Of a stretch of DNA of 64,000 nucleotides, positions 33,330 to 44,775 are shown piece after piece; the first letter of the stretch is position 1, and each line of letters begins with the position of its first letter. Where the stretch lies: positions 436,947,785-437,011,784 of the forward strand of contig CM054059.1 in the NCBI GenBank assembly GCA_028641055.1, given 5' to 3'. The position numbers were made by a program, and so were the translations under genes. The notes beneath the pieces were generated by a model. That model did not search any database, had not been told where the DNA came from, and saw only the letters and a list, made by a program, of their open reading frames with translations. This DNA comes from Alopecurus myosuroides (Eukaryota; Streptophyta; Magnoliopsida; Poales; Poaceae).

Positions 33330-34250
33330 TCAGCTAATTAAAGTGGCACGCATCGTACGTGTATTAAGAAATAGTGTACGGAACAGACACGTCGATGGGC
33401 GCGTGTTGTTGCCTTGCCTGGGACATACTAGTACGGAAATACGGAAAGAGAGGCGTCGTCTCCTTGTGCGCACCAAAAAGATGGTCTTCCGTGCAGCAGG
33501 CGAGTGACATGAGCTGTGATGCATTCACCTTCCGCGCGGCAAAAAAGATGGTCGGACGGACGCATGGGCTTCTAGAGAAACTAGCTAGGAAGCAACCCTG
33601 CCTGTAACGTGCAGCTTTCACTGCGCGCGGTACTACCATGCATTACCTCTGTGTGTAGCGACGAGCAGCTCCGCGCGCAGGGCCACAGCAAGGATCAGCC
33701 TCTTGTGCGTGAAACGCCCATATCCTTGGATGGGACCAAATACACGTACGCACCAAGCAGGCTTAATTACCCTACCTGCCTCTTGCGCATATGCAGCAGG
33801 GTTGTTACGATTCAATCCCAGAAACCAAGTCTTTTGGATGGAACTCAAAGCTCGCCCTCCTACGTCCATTCCCTCCGCGGCCGTCTCTATCCAGTTCAAC
33901 GATGAATGTACCACGAAAGAAAAAGGAAAAAAAAAAAACACAGAGATCGGCTCGTCCGTACGAATCATTCGCGTACTGGTATTTTTTTTTAGCAACATCC
34001 ATATCTAGTGAGATGACGATACGTTCTTCTTCTAATTATAACAGAACCAAGACCAAACAAACCATGTCATGCCCGGCCGGGTCTGCGTGGCAAACCTAGC
34101 ATACACGTATACGCACGATTCTAATACTAAACTACAGATCCAACACCAAACAAATCTACAAACAAGAAATCATCTTATTATTATCTCATCGCACCGATGG
34201 CCAGCATGCATCTCGTAAATAACTGTAATCGAGGGGCCGACGGACGCATT
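33330..34250. other. Unassigned stretch upstream of the P450 relic
   Basis: Mixed composition with A-rich runs near 33925-33940 and a T-run near 33985. No conserved reading frame on either strand. If the P450 relic is transcribed from the minus strand this would be upstream or intronic sequence. Nothing else recognised. Confidence 0.4.
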
Positions 34251-34257
34251 ACCTCAC

Positions 34258-34301
34258 CGCGCGCGGGATCCATCCGGCACGAAGAACTCGCCGCCGCCCA
34301 T
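34258..34301 (-). CDS. Possible first coding exon, unknown gene
   Basis: A minus-strand ATG at 34301 opens MGGGEFFVPDGSRA. After 44 bases the sequence reads CG then GTGAGGTAA, a strong splice-donor context at 34257. The upstream region has a TATA box about 120 bases away and a GC-rich leader, the usual setup of a grass first exon. No following exon could be matched, and the P450 relic 930 bases downstream does not obviously continue it. Speculative. Confidence 0.25.
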
Positions 34302-34419
34302 CAAACTGACCAAGAGGGTGGAGTGCTTGCTCCCTCGCGCTCGCCTCGCCAAGCCCAAAGATCCAAAGTCACAAGTCACCTCACGCGCATCCGCCCGCGG
34401 CTCTACCGCCCATCGACTC

Positions 34420-34429
34420 GTATATATAG
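34420..34429 (-). promoter_or_regulatory. TATA box candidate upstream of the possible exon
   Basis: The minus strand reads CTCTATATATACGAG around here, in a region with otherwise moderate GC content, and is followed downstream by a GC-rich leader and an ATG. Confidence 0.35.
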
Positions 34430-37284
34430 AGAGGGATTGGCTAAGGTTTGAACTGTTTGGAGGAAAAGCCGTAGGGCGGGAAATGAGAATTTTCGGGTCT
34501 CTCTTAGTTGTCTGGTGCCATGAGATGTGAGATGGCAGAGGATATGAACGGTTCACCTGCTTCCTTGATGTCTCGGATCGATGACATGGCAAGCATCCCG
34601 TTTAATCAGCTCGCTACATGGCGGAAGGGAAGCCATAATAAACGCGCGCGGTAGTTAGAGCGCACCATCTGTTTCCTAGAATACCCCACCATCTGTTTCC
34701 TAGAATATCGTTCCTTAATTACCGCTACTAACGCCAACAACGGAAAAAGTGGGAATCGTACCTATTTTCATGATTATGGCGCATGTAGAAATCGTGAAGC
34801 CATTTTTTTTAGACGGTTCATTTTACAGATTACCTTACGACTTCTACTCTGTCGTTCCATATCTCAACCATCCACGTCCAATACTTATCCAATGGTGCCG
34901 CACCTATTTCGTATTTTAGACAATCTCACGCTAGATAAAAGGCTGAATTCACATCGGACATGAAGCATCAGCAATTCCATGTGTATACAAGAGAGAGAGA
35001 AGAACCAACGGAGATGACATGCATTATTAGTGTTGACTAGAATACATGGAGCAACCACATCCAACAGAAAACATAGACATCTCAAAAAAAAAAAAAATAT
35101 ATATATATATATAGACATTGGCAACGACTCCTCATCCAGGACATAAAGTAAGATCAATCATAAATCTCTTCCAAGAATTATACACCGGACGAGTTGATCT
35201 TCATATGATTATATCTCTACTACATGTGCGCCTTCAGAAAACAAGGACAATACATCTGGTTGGCAGACAACTAGGTATCTCAAGTAATTAATTAAGTAAC
35301 ACTTATTCTAGGTATCTCGGAATACATGCCTACCTTCTTCATCCCCCGAAAACCCTCTCCATCATCTTTGGAACCAGAGCATGGCCGACGGGAGGAGCCG
35401 TGGAGACGGGTAGGCAACCAGAGGTGATAACCTAGGAAGGCATGCATCCACACGTGTCATCGTCGCTGCGGCCGGGGCATACAAGCCTCCGACTCTCCAG
35501 CTACAGACAACTAGGTCAACATGTCGGAATTTCCGCCCGACCTCCCACCCATAACCCAACAATTGATCAGAGTACAAGCCCTCACTGACAAGAGCTTCGC
35601 CATAATCACAAACACACCGAGCTCTCCATTTCTTTTTCTAACTATTCTCTTCTCTTCTCATTCCTGAAAATAAACACACAACATGGATGTTTCCATCAGC
35701 TCAGGTTGACCATACATGGCATGAGATGCAACATAAAAAGAAGTACACTTGACTAACACCCATTGAGCACAAAGCTTCAAGGCTAGCTAGTGCCACTACA
35801 TGGACATGCTCCAGCCTCAAGTGCATAGTGTCAGTCAACATGGACAAGACCATCGACCACCACCCAACGGCGTGCCACCGGCGCATGGTCCCATGATAGT
35901 ATAAAGTTAGGACCTCAAATAAAATTTTAAGTCCACATCAGACCCCAAAATAGATAGATGATGCTGATGGCATGTTACCAGATAGATATAAAAACAGTGG
36001 CAAACAGCTACCATCACTTGACAAAACACTACTATATTATCTACAGATGCACCTAACAAAAAAGGCTATTGAAAAATCATGCCATCAGACTAAAAAAGAG
36101 GTCACCGGCTCCATGGCCGTGTTATCACCGAGCACCAAGAGGAGAAATTATAGGAACCACAAACTTACCTAAACCCACCCAGTCAAAGAACAAGGCCACC
36201 TCATGGCAGCGGGAGCAGATGCGACCAAGGAACTAGCCAGCCAGGCCACACCACACCAAAGCAGCCACAGGTAAGCATCAACGGTCTGGTGCAAGTATGG
36301 GAGTTCGCTTGGGAGTTGGAAAAAACACATCATCGCCGTCATGTGCAGAACGGACATCACCTTGTGCCACGCACTGGACAATGTCATCTACTGCCAAGAG
36401 GTCGACACAGCGTATAAGTCACCGAAGAAGATGCAAAATGTACATATGTACACGGATCAAATGATGGCTGGATGCATGCAGACCTCTGTATCTTCTTGGT
36501 TCATCCTTACAAGTTGTATCTTATTCTCCAACTCCAACCTGTAAAACACTGGATCATCAATGGGAAGAAAAATGTGTTATTCAAGTATCAGTCATTTCAG
36601 AGCAAAGAATGGACCGAGTGTAAATATTAAAGATGATTAGTTACCATCTTTTTCATTCCCAGAATAACCGGCAGGTACTCTTCCAGAGAACGCACAAGAT
36701 CAGCTCATGTGGATCCTCCTGCAAGCATTAGTGGATTATGATTATCTAGCTTTTCCAACAAGATTTTGCCCATATTTTTCGTTTGGCTAATCAACTTATA
36801 CTGCTTTCATGGCTACGTTTTCACAACTGATAATAAAGTTAAGTTCACGAACTGCAAAGTGAGCCTTAGAAACCATTCTGATAAATGACAGAAACTGCCA
36901 GCCTATGTAAGTATTAAATAAGGTTCCTAAGTCGTGTAGCATATAACCCAACAGTAGAATCTCAACCAGTATATCTAATTTAATCATGTTTCACTAGAAT
37001 GCAAATTGTCACTGGGTAGTTACGAGCTAAGACACAGTTAGAGATAAGCAATATAACCGCCTACGACCTATCTGTACTTGGGAGAGCCCATTCTAAGGAC
37101 AAATGCAATATCAAGACCTGAAGCCCTGATCACAACATTTTCATCCATGACCATGCATGCCTCGTTAACAACTGGAAAGAAAACCATCCACTACATCTTC
37201 AAAAAACAAAGCACATAGTACAATAAATCTTTGTAAATGTAGAAACATTAAATGTCGTACACAGTTTGGAAGCGGAAGAGAAAC
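34430..37284. other. Unassigned, partly duplicated low-copy-looking region
   Basis: No transposon motif or long reading frame. Notable are a poly-A run with (AT)n at about 35083-35112, and a short segment (CAGCTCAGGTTGACCATACA near 35699) repeated in diverged form near 37570. A segment at about 36100-36140 resembles 38320-38345 (the CACCGGCTCCATGGC word). Short possible exons cannot be excluded. Confidence 0.4.
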
Positions 37285-37407
37285 CTTTCCAGCCGGAATA
37301 GTCTTTGCATGTATTCTGTGCTTGTCAATCACAGGTTGAATACTACGCCCGGGCTTTGGTTTCGCACCCTTCTCATAAAAGGTACTAACCTTTTCCATTA
37401 ACATTTC
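37285..37407 (-). CDS. Exon-like segment, unknown protein
   Basis: On the minus strand TTTTACAG precedes a 123-base segment open in one frame for exactly 41 codons (begins EMLMEKVSTFYEKGAKPKPG, ends IHAKTIPAGK), followed by a GTTTCT donor. Acceptor, phase-0 length and donor agree, and the peptide is of ordinary, not low, complexity. I do not recognise the family. It may be an exon of an undescribed or degraded gene on the minus strand together with the segments at 38424, 40433 and 42112. Confidence 0.35.
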
Positions 37408-37739
37408 CTGTAAAATAATATGGAAATAACAATTGTTAATGTATAGTGAAATGGTGGAGTAATAGTTGGTCTAATCTCATCTCATCCCGTCCTAATAACT
37501 ATAACCAATAGCAGAAGCAAAAGAAGGTTCAGAAGTATATTGGGAGCTGCCGTTAACATGTTTGCATCAGCTCGCTCAGGTTCACCATACATGTACTATG
37601 CATCTACTGACAACACACACACTTCACAAACGCAACGCATTATGAAGTGGCACGCACTTCAGAATATTGCAAGTTCTCATGATCTGGAGTATTGCAAGAA
37701 CTAAAACACAAGACCCATAGATGGGCATCAATATTACTA

Positions 37740-37832
37740 CTCCCCTGAGTCTGTTTTAACTGCCGCAGGACAGTACTAGCATAGTACAAAATATATACAG
37801 ACCTTGCGACACTAATTTCAGATTAGAGGGAG
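37740..37832. mobile_element. Degenerate Stowaway-type MITE
   Basis: It starts CTCCCCTGAGTCTGTTTTAA and ends GATTAGAGGGAG, with TA on both sides (37738-37739 and 37833-37834). Length 93 bp. The ends fit the Stowaway CTCCCTCCGT consensus with changes. Confidence 0.55.
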
Positions 37833-38423
37833 TAGAATTTTCAAACTCCAAGTGCCTAAGCGCTGGAGCTCGCTGCCGTGAGCTGTACGGAATTTTCCAC
37901 CCTGAAGAGTCAAGAAATTCCACTAGTAGCTTGTTCAATTTGTATAGATAGATAGCTAGAAGGGCCCAAATAAATGTATGCGCACAAGACAATTTACTCC
38001 GACACTAAAACAAGATACATTGATCAAGTCAACTCAGAAATCCATCAAAAGGATTCGAAAGGAGTAAATCCTACAGAGAATGATCATACAAATTCATACT
38101 AATTCACATCAATGTATTCATGGTTCCAATGAACTAAGTAAGGCTATGAATTAAGCAAATGGTCACAGGGAAGAATCTATTAATCAAGGTAATGGACCAG
38201 AACAGTAACCATACGGCTCTAGATGATCTAAGCATAATCATCCTGACGGCAACTGCACTAACAATAGTTAGGACATCAAACAGAGTAAATGGCTAATATT
38301 CATCGAGAATTAACACATCATCACCGGCTCCATGGCTGGAGTCAGAGCTAACGGATAGAATGGTCATGTCCGCAGAGAAAAAGAGAGAGAGAACAAAGGA
38401 GAGAGGAGACACGTACAACTCAC

Positions 38424-38656
38424 CAGGACGAAGCCAGAGCCACCACAGTTGCGGAACGGCGAGCCACCGACAGAAGGAACAAGAGGTAGCCAAGAGGGCC
38501 ATCAGTGCCTTCTCCCGCCGACGTCCTCTTCCCGCTCCTTTGTTGGTGGAGCAATCGCTGGAGGCATCGGTTAGCTTGCCACGTGCACGAATGGACACAT
38601 CAGTAGCAGTGTCTGGTGTATCACTACCGCCATTGCTCTCATGCTTATCCTGCCGT
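38424..38656 (-). CDS. Exon-like segment, Ser/Asp/Arg-rich, unknown protein
   Basis: The minus strand has an acceptor (GCACCAG) then 233 bases open in one frame, including RRQDKHESNGGSDTPDTATD and STNKGAGRGRRREKA, then CTG/GTGAGT as donor at 38423. The composition resembles a disordered, charged protein region. A further short piece nearby (SVSSDSSHGAGDDVLILDEY, 38355-38296) ends in a stop. No known domain was recognised. Confidence 0.3.
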
Positions 38657-39586
38657 CTGGTGCATATGTGAGTTTGTCAGTTACGGATAAAGAAAAATAA
38701 ATTACATGTTGTAGGTAATCTAATGTTGGTCTTATCTCATAACAAGACTTACCGAAAACTAGAGTCTTGAGATTCAACAATGGGAGCTCAATATATGTAC
38801 ATCCATAACAATGGGACCACAAAACCTGTTAGCAGCCTAGTACCCAGGCCCAAGGACGAAAAGAAGATGCAGCGCCAACAAGCAGGTGATCGGTGAAGAA
38901 TTTATGGTACAATACAGGAGCCTTGCCGCCATGGCAATGAATCGTCACCTGATCCAGCAGCCATGGCTCCCTCCCGACCAAGCTCCACACCTCCAATTCT
39001 CCCCTTCACGAGGGCCAACGCACCATTCTGCCGTTGCTCCGTAGTACATCAACAAAAATTGATCCACGCCACAGTAACACACACACACACACTTGCATGC
39101 TTAAAACGATGCACCACAAGCATATGCGCCTAGCTGGCGTATCAGCTACAACCTTGTTTAGAGAAAAAAAAATCAAACTAGAGAACACTAGACTTGTTAG
39201 AGAAAGCATAATATGAATAGCTTGATGCTTCAAGTATTTTCACAAGCACAATGCAACAACCTAGAGAGTTAAGTATTTTCTGAGTTAGTGCAAAAAGTCA
39301 CAGCACATCCACCAACTTCACTATTACAACTGTGCAAAACTGAGGATTATCTAGGCATGACCTGGACATGTATACAAATACATACTCATTCATCTTAACC
39401 ATTCATATCCGTAGACAACACAAACAGAAAAGCTCCAGCAAAAAATTACACATGTAGTGTTTGAATTACCAGGCCATTAAATCGAAACCTAAGTTTCCAA
39501 AGGATCCACCATCTTATCAGTTACATGAACATCATCAGAACACTAAATAAGTACACCACCCGCTAAAATGGCAGAATAACATGTTA
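38657..39586. other. Unassigned stretch with internal duplication
   Basis: It includes a (CA)n tract near 39078-39093 and the first copy (39130-39290) of a segment repeated at 39796-39905. No reading frame of note. Confidence 0.4.
39130..39290. repeat. Local duplication, copy 1
   Basis: The words GTATCAGCTACAACCTTGTT and GCAACAACCTAGAGAGTTAA recur in the same order at 39796-39905, where the segment between them is shorter. The two copies lie either side of the MITE at 39587. Confidence 0.7.
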
Positions 39587-39689
39587 CCCCCTCCGTTCCA
39601 TATTAGATGACTTTCAAATGGATGTATCTAACACTAAAATATGTCTAGATACACCCATTTCAAAGTCATCTAATATGGAACGAAGGGAG
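39587..39689. mobile_element. Stowaway MITE
   Basis: A 103-bp element with ends CCCCCTCCGTTCC and GGAACGAAGGGAG, nearly palindromic along its whole length (TTAGATGACTTT ... AAAGTCATCTAA) and flanked by TA at 39585-39586 and 39690-39691. Classic Stowaway structure, moved by mariner-type transposase supplied elsewhere. Confidence 0.9.
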
Positions 39690-40432
39690 TATATCGCAAG
39701 TCTTAGAACTAAACCAATTTCATGTCGTTAATCAACTATGCCAGATCAACTACTATCTCCTTATCTAAATAAGAGTGCAAGAACCAATATCACATGGCTG
39801 ACGTATCAGCTACAACATTGTTCAGAGAAAGCATAACTTAATGCTTCAACTATTTTCAGAATCACAATGCAACAACCTAGAGAGTTAAGTATTTTCTTAG
39901 GAAACAAAAGTTAGACAAACTACAGAGAACAAGTCAATAGACCCAGTTAAACATTTATCGACGTGATTTTTCACGGGTAATGGAACAGAGAGTATCACCG
40001 GTAATTTTCAAACTAAAAGTAGATATTAAAACACTATTTATTCAAAGTACAACCATACATGATGATAATAAAATACTGCTTGAAATGATTGAGCAATACA
40101 AAATCCTTCAAATTATTTAAACAGATCATCCAACAAGTAGTAACCCAACATAAAGTAGCAACTCGACCTATAGATGGCAGCCAGGTAGCCTTGGCGAGAT
40201 GGATCTATTGTTTAGCATCGATGTATACTATACAATACATTTAGAAAAACCATGGGCCAGCAAATTAGAACCAATCATAGGTCGTACTTATAGAGGCAGT
40301 TTTGAGGGAAGAGAGGTAGGTGCGTAGTGGAGAAGGAGGGGTACTCCCATTCATCTCACTCGCTCGTTGCTTGTTGGGAGAGACCGAGAAAAAGGATGGC
40401 TTAGTAGCACTCACAGGTATGTGAGCCATCCA
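39690..40432. other. Unassigned stretch
   Basis: Contains the second local duplication copy (39796-39905). Otherwise AT-rich, with no conserved frame or element ends seen. Confidence 0.4.
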
Positions 40433-40524
40433 TCATTGTGGCCAGCCCTCATTAACTGGTCGTCTTCCATGATCCTCCACCGGCAGTGACGTCGCCAGCT
40501 CCGCCATCTTCTCCGCCAAAACCC
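40433..40524 (-). CDS. Exon-like segment, unknown protein
   Basis: The minus strand has an acceptor GTGTGCAG and then a frame containing VLAEKMAELATSLPVEDHGR up to a TGA at 40435-40433. GC-rich, unlike its flanks. It could be a terminal exon or a degraded copy of one. Not recognised. Confidence 0.25.
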
Positions 40525-41129
40525 CTGCACACGTCCATCATAGCAGCTAAATGATTCAGATTTTAGAGAAAAACCATATCAACAAAAAAAAAACTTGAAT
40601 GAGGAATTTATACTAGCTCGGTGAAGAAAGGTAGGAACAAACTTGGGTTGTCAGCTAGTCCGGGGCAGGGGTGCCATCCAAGGCGCCTAGACGCGCTTGC
40701 CGACGGTGCGGGACGCCAGCGTCGGTGAGGGTCCGAGAGCCGTGGCTTGTTGGCTAAACAAGTACACAGTAACATGCACTTTTATCTTGATGTACAAGTT
40801 TAAACCCCCACTATGAAATTTAATGATATCACGATGAACAAGTTATTAAGCTGGGGAAGCTGCATCATGTGTTGTGTCTACCTATTACCTGCATGTACAT
40901 GCTTGAAGCTGGCATGCAATATTATTCAGTTAGTCCTCACAAGAAAAACATCATACAACAGGGCATCACACTTTTCTTTCCCTTACTCCAATGAACTAAC
41001 TACTATCTGCCAGTACAAAACTGAAACGAACCTTTTGTGATTCACTCTTGTTAAAAAAAACAAAAAGAAGATTTGTGATTCGCTAGGCAAAAAGAAAACG
41101 TGAACAATGAATAGTTCAGTTCTCATGAC

Positions 41130-42895
41130 ACAAGTACACCATCCAGCTAGCTAGTATACACTGAAATCAGTCGTTGTACTACTAACTAAAGATGGTGAAT
41201 GGACGAAAGAAAACTCAGGTTGCATCTACTACTCCAAACAAAACAATTGTGGATGCTATAGTACTACTCAGTAGTAGTACTCATCAGGATACGATCCATT
41301 AGATGCTTTACCAAGACAAGTATTGAACACATGAAAAAAATTCAACCGAGGACAACTTCAATCACACTACATAAATTTTATACTCATGGAACTTTTGATC
41401 AAGTGTAGACTATCAGCATTCAAGGAGTACACGATCATTCAGAAACATTCAAGTGTAGCTACTCCATCAGGTAAAACATGAGGGATTTGTACCTCCCAGT
41501 GGCAGGAACGGCTTGATGAAGACCTTGGGTCGTCATCTAGGCCGGGACTTCTCAGCACTTGGTCCGGGCGGCGGGTAGGCTCGAGCAGGAGGGTACATGG
41601 CGGTGGTCACGACCCGCAGCTCCACCCGCCATCCTGCTTTGTGTTCAGAACAGCTATGACTATGAGCATGCTCGTCGATGTAAAAGGCATAAAAAAAGGT
41701 AGCACAACAATTGTTTACAGAAGCTATGGCTATAAGTTAGCCTAACTTATATCAGTTCTAGAAATGATTTTATACAAAAAAAACTACAATAGGACAAGGA
41801 CAATACACGAAGCATGGGTCGACAAGACAGTGAAATAAGCTGTTGTACTACTACCTAAGGGATTGTGAATTAACAAGAAAAAACTACATGTTGCATGGAC
41901 TACTTTAAATGAAACAATACTGAACCAATGTTTGTGGCTGCTATAGAAATCCATCAATCATGATATGATCCATTTGGTGCTTTGCCAAAACAAGACCAGA
42001 TACACTTAATAAACATACTTGGGATGAGGGATATGTATACCTCTTAGCTGCAGAACCAGGTTGATGAAGACAGGGAGCAGCTGCTGCTGTAGCAGCAACC
42101 TTGGTCATCAGCTAGGCTAGGGCCCCTCGCCTCTTGGTCCCGGAGGTGGAGAGGCTCGAGCAGAAGGCCACATGGCGGTCGCCACCTGGCAGCGGCCTGT
42201 GCAGCTCCACCCACTCAATCTCTTTGTCTCCCACAACAAATCGCTCGTCCAGCCGTTGCTACATTGGAAGAGAAATGCAATTGTAAAAATTTGCTAGGTG
42301 CAAAAAAGTTTTGGAGGTTCATTGTACCTTTTAGTCAGTGACTTAGCAATTAATTTCCTTGACATGCATGTACCGATTCGTATTCAGTTGGCTCTAATAT
42401 ATCCTATCACCCCTATGTGTCGCAATCATGATTAATTTAACACAAGAGAAATTTTCATGTAATCTTGAGGAATCCTTCAGGTTCCTTTGTCCGGAATAAA
42501 AATCTGAATGCCTACATTGGAAAAGCAATGCAATTTTAAAATATGTGTCAGGTGCAAAAGATATTTGGAAGTTCATGGTACCCCCTTAGTTTTCTCATTG
42601 ATAAGAATATGGTAGAAAAAATATTTCTTACACGTACATCATTGATAATAATATGGTAGAAATGATGCTAATACTACAATAGGAAAGGGACAATAGGCGA
42701 AATATGGTGCAGCAGGAGCATCATCCAGCTAGCTATTAGACCGTAAAATAAGTTGCAGTGATGCTACTTTTAAAGATTGTGAATTAACAAGACAAGTGCC
42801 CAGATTGCATGAACTACTTCAAAACAAAATGGTGAACCAAGGTTTTTAGCTGCTGTAGTAATGCATCCATCAATCAGGAAATGATCCAATTTGGT
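41130..42895. repeat. Tandem diverged modules of 0.5-0.9 kb, three copies
   Basis: The order AAATMAG-CTGTTGTACTACTA, GTGAATKRACRAGA, GGATCATATC-like word, then a GC-rich module with AGCTCCACCC, recurs from about 41150, 41820 and 42730. The third is cut by the assembly gap. The GC-rich part of copies one and two lies at about 41500-41650 and 42050-42260. A related shorter block is at 40640-40760. Nested within copy two is another duplication (ACATTGGAARAGMAATGCAA at 42262 and 42515). These are partial gene duplications or satellite-like growth. Confidence 0.6.
42112..42258 (-). CDS. Exon-like segment, possible terminal exon, unknown protein
   Basis: After a minus-strand acceptor (CCAATGTAG) a frame of 48 codons runs to a TAG at 42114-42112. 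It begins QRLDERFVVGDKEIEWVELH and then reads RPLPGGDRHVAFCSS. The GC-rich exon is framed by AT-rich flanks, as in real grass genes. The homologous module at 41500-41650 has partly lost this frame. Not recognised. Confidence 0.35.
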   Translation of the reverse strand, partial: QRLDERFVVGDKEIEWVELHRPLPGGDRHVAFCSSLSTSGTKRRGALA

Positions 42896-42995
42896 NNNNN
42901 NNNNNNNNNNNNNNNNNNNNNNNNNNNNNNNNNNNNNNNNNNNNNNNNNNNNNNNNNNNNNNNNNNNNNNNNNNNNNNNNNNNNNNNNNNNNNNN
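42896..42995. other. Assembly gap of exactly 100 N
   Basis: A run of 100 N, the usual placeholder for a gap of unknown size. The sequence to the right begins in the leader of a Copia element, so the missing part should contain at least its 5' LTR (about 1.65 kb). Confidence 0.98.
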
Positions 42996-43395
42996 TGAGA
43001 CACCACGTGATGATCGGGTGTGATAGACTCAACGTTCGCATACAACGGGTGTCTTCAAGGCTATCATGTACAGACATGGCCTTGAAACACACGCAATACT
43101 ACGGTTCTACTTGGCGAGCCTAGCATGTACAAACATGGCCTCGGAACACGTAACCGAAAGGTAAAGCATGAGTCATATGGATGATATGATGAACATGTTG
43201 ATGTTCGCCTTTGCAACTACACCGTCTCACGTGATGATCGGTTTCGGTGTAGTGAATTTGGTTCGTGTAATCACTAAATATGACTAAGAGGGATGTTGTT
43301 TTTGAGTGAGAGTTCATGGGATAATTTTAGAATTAACTTGAACTTAATTTATCATAAACATAGTCTAAATAGTCTTTGCAAATATGTTGTAGATC
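42996..43395 (+). other. Copia leader before gag
   Basis: Noncoding leader with the repeated word TGATGATCGG (near 43008 and 43233) and ACATGGCC(T)TGGAAC / ACATGGCCTCGGAAC (43073 and 43132). It runs to the gag ATG at 43396. A dimer or packaging function is possible but not shown. Confidence 0.5.
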
Positions 43396-44000
43396 ATGGC
43401 ACCACCTACCTTCAATTTCAATATGTTCATGGAGAGAGAGAGAAATTAGCGAACAATGGGAGCAACTTTACCAACTGGGCACTTAACCTGAGGATTCTCA
43501 TCACCGCTTGCAAGAATCTCTATGTGCTTGATGCACCGCTAGGTGACCAACCCGCTGTTGATGCTTCTGATGAATATAAAAATGTTTATCTGACTCAACA
43601 AGAAGACCACAATATAGTTCATTGCGGCATCCTGTATGGATTAGAGCCAGAGCTGCGAAAACGTTTCGAGAACATTACTGCTTTTGCTACAATGGGAGAA
43701 TTGAAATTGATTTTCGATACCCATGCTGCAATGGAGATTTATGATGCTTCAGAAAAGTTCTTTAGCTGCATAATGGAAGAGAACATCTCCGTTTGTGAGC
43801 ACATACTAAGAATGCCTGAGTATGCTGATAAACGCATAGCTTTGGGAATGTTGATCCTCAATGAGCTAGGGATACATCGTGTTCTTGAATCTCTGCCACC
43901 TAGTTACAAGAACTTTGTGATGAACTATAATATGCAAGGCATGAAGAAGTCCCTTCCTGAGCTTCTCTCAATGCTTAGGCGCTGGTATCCGGGAGCATAA
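43396..44000 (+). pseudogene. Copia gag, frameshifted and internally deleted
   Basis: ATG at 43396 begins MAPPTFNFNMFMERE. A slip in the GAGAGAGAGAGA run (about 43432-43443) moves the frame to the one with LANNGSNFTNWALNLRILI and LPPSYKNFVMNYNMQGM, the typical Copia gag (UBN2-like) core. The frame ends at 44000. The expected CCHC zinc-knuckle region is mostly gone: only a trace, EHNCPKYLANKKAGKVNKG, remains in another frame at about 43996-44050. Confidence 0.8.
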
Positions 44001-44037
44001 TTGCCCCAAATATCTAGCAAATAAGAAGGCCGGCAAG

Positions 44038-44775
44038 GTGAACAAAGGTATATATGATATACTTGTTAGTGATGTGTACCTTACTAGTACTCGCAGTATC
44101 ACCTGGGTATTTGATACTGGTTCGGTTGCGAACATATGTAACTCGAAACAGGAGCTGCAGAATAAGCGACCACTAGCAAAGGATGAGGTGACGATGCGCG
44201 TCGGCAATGGATCAAGAGTTGATGTGATCACTGTCGGGACGATGCCTCTACGTCTACCACCGGGATTAGTTATAAACCTCAATAATTGTTATTTGGTGCC
44301 TGCATTAAGCATGAATATCGTTTCTGGATCTTGCTTAATGCAGAATGGTTATTCCTTTAAGTCTGAGAACAATGGTTGTTCGATTTATATGAATAATATC
44401 TTTTATGGTCATGCACCTGAGAAGAATGACTTATCTCTTTTGAATCTTGATAGTATTGATAAACATATTCATAATGTGAATGCCAAAAGAATTAAATTAA
44501 ATGATGATATTGCTACTTACATGTGGCATTGCCGCTTAGGTCATATTGGTGTTAAACGCATGAAGAAGCTCCATTCTGATGGACTCTTAGAATCACTTGA
44601 TTATGAATCATTTGAAACATGTGAACCATGCCTTATGGGCAAGATGACTAGAACCCCGTTTTTTGGAACCATGGAACGGGCGACAGACTTACTGGAAATC
44701 ATACATACTGATGTGTGTGGACCAATGAGTGTATCGGCGCGGTGGATATCGTTATTTTGTCACTTTCACAGATGA
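44038..44775 (+). pseudogene. Copia protease and integrase N-terminal part
   Basis: The frame has the protease active site WVFDTGSVANICNS (residues 23-36), then the GAG-pre-integrase HHCC domain WHCRLGHIGVKRMKKLH with CEPCLMGKMTRTPF, and the beginning of the integrase core IIHTDVCGPMSV with its first Asp. It breaks by frameshift near 44745. Confidence 0.85.
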
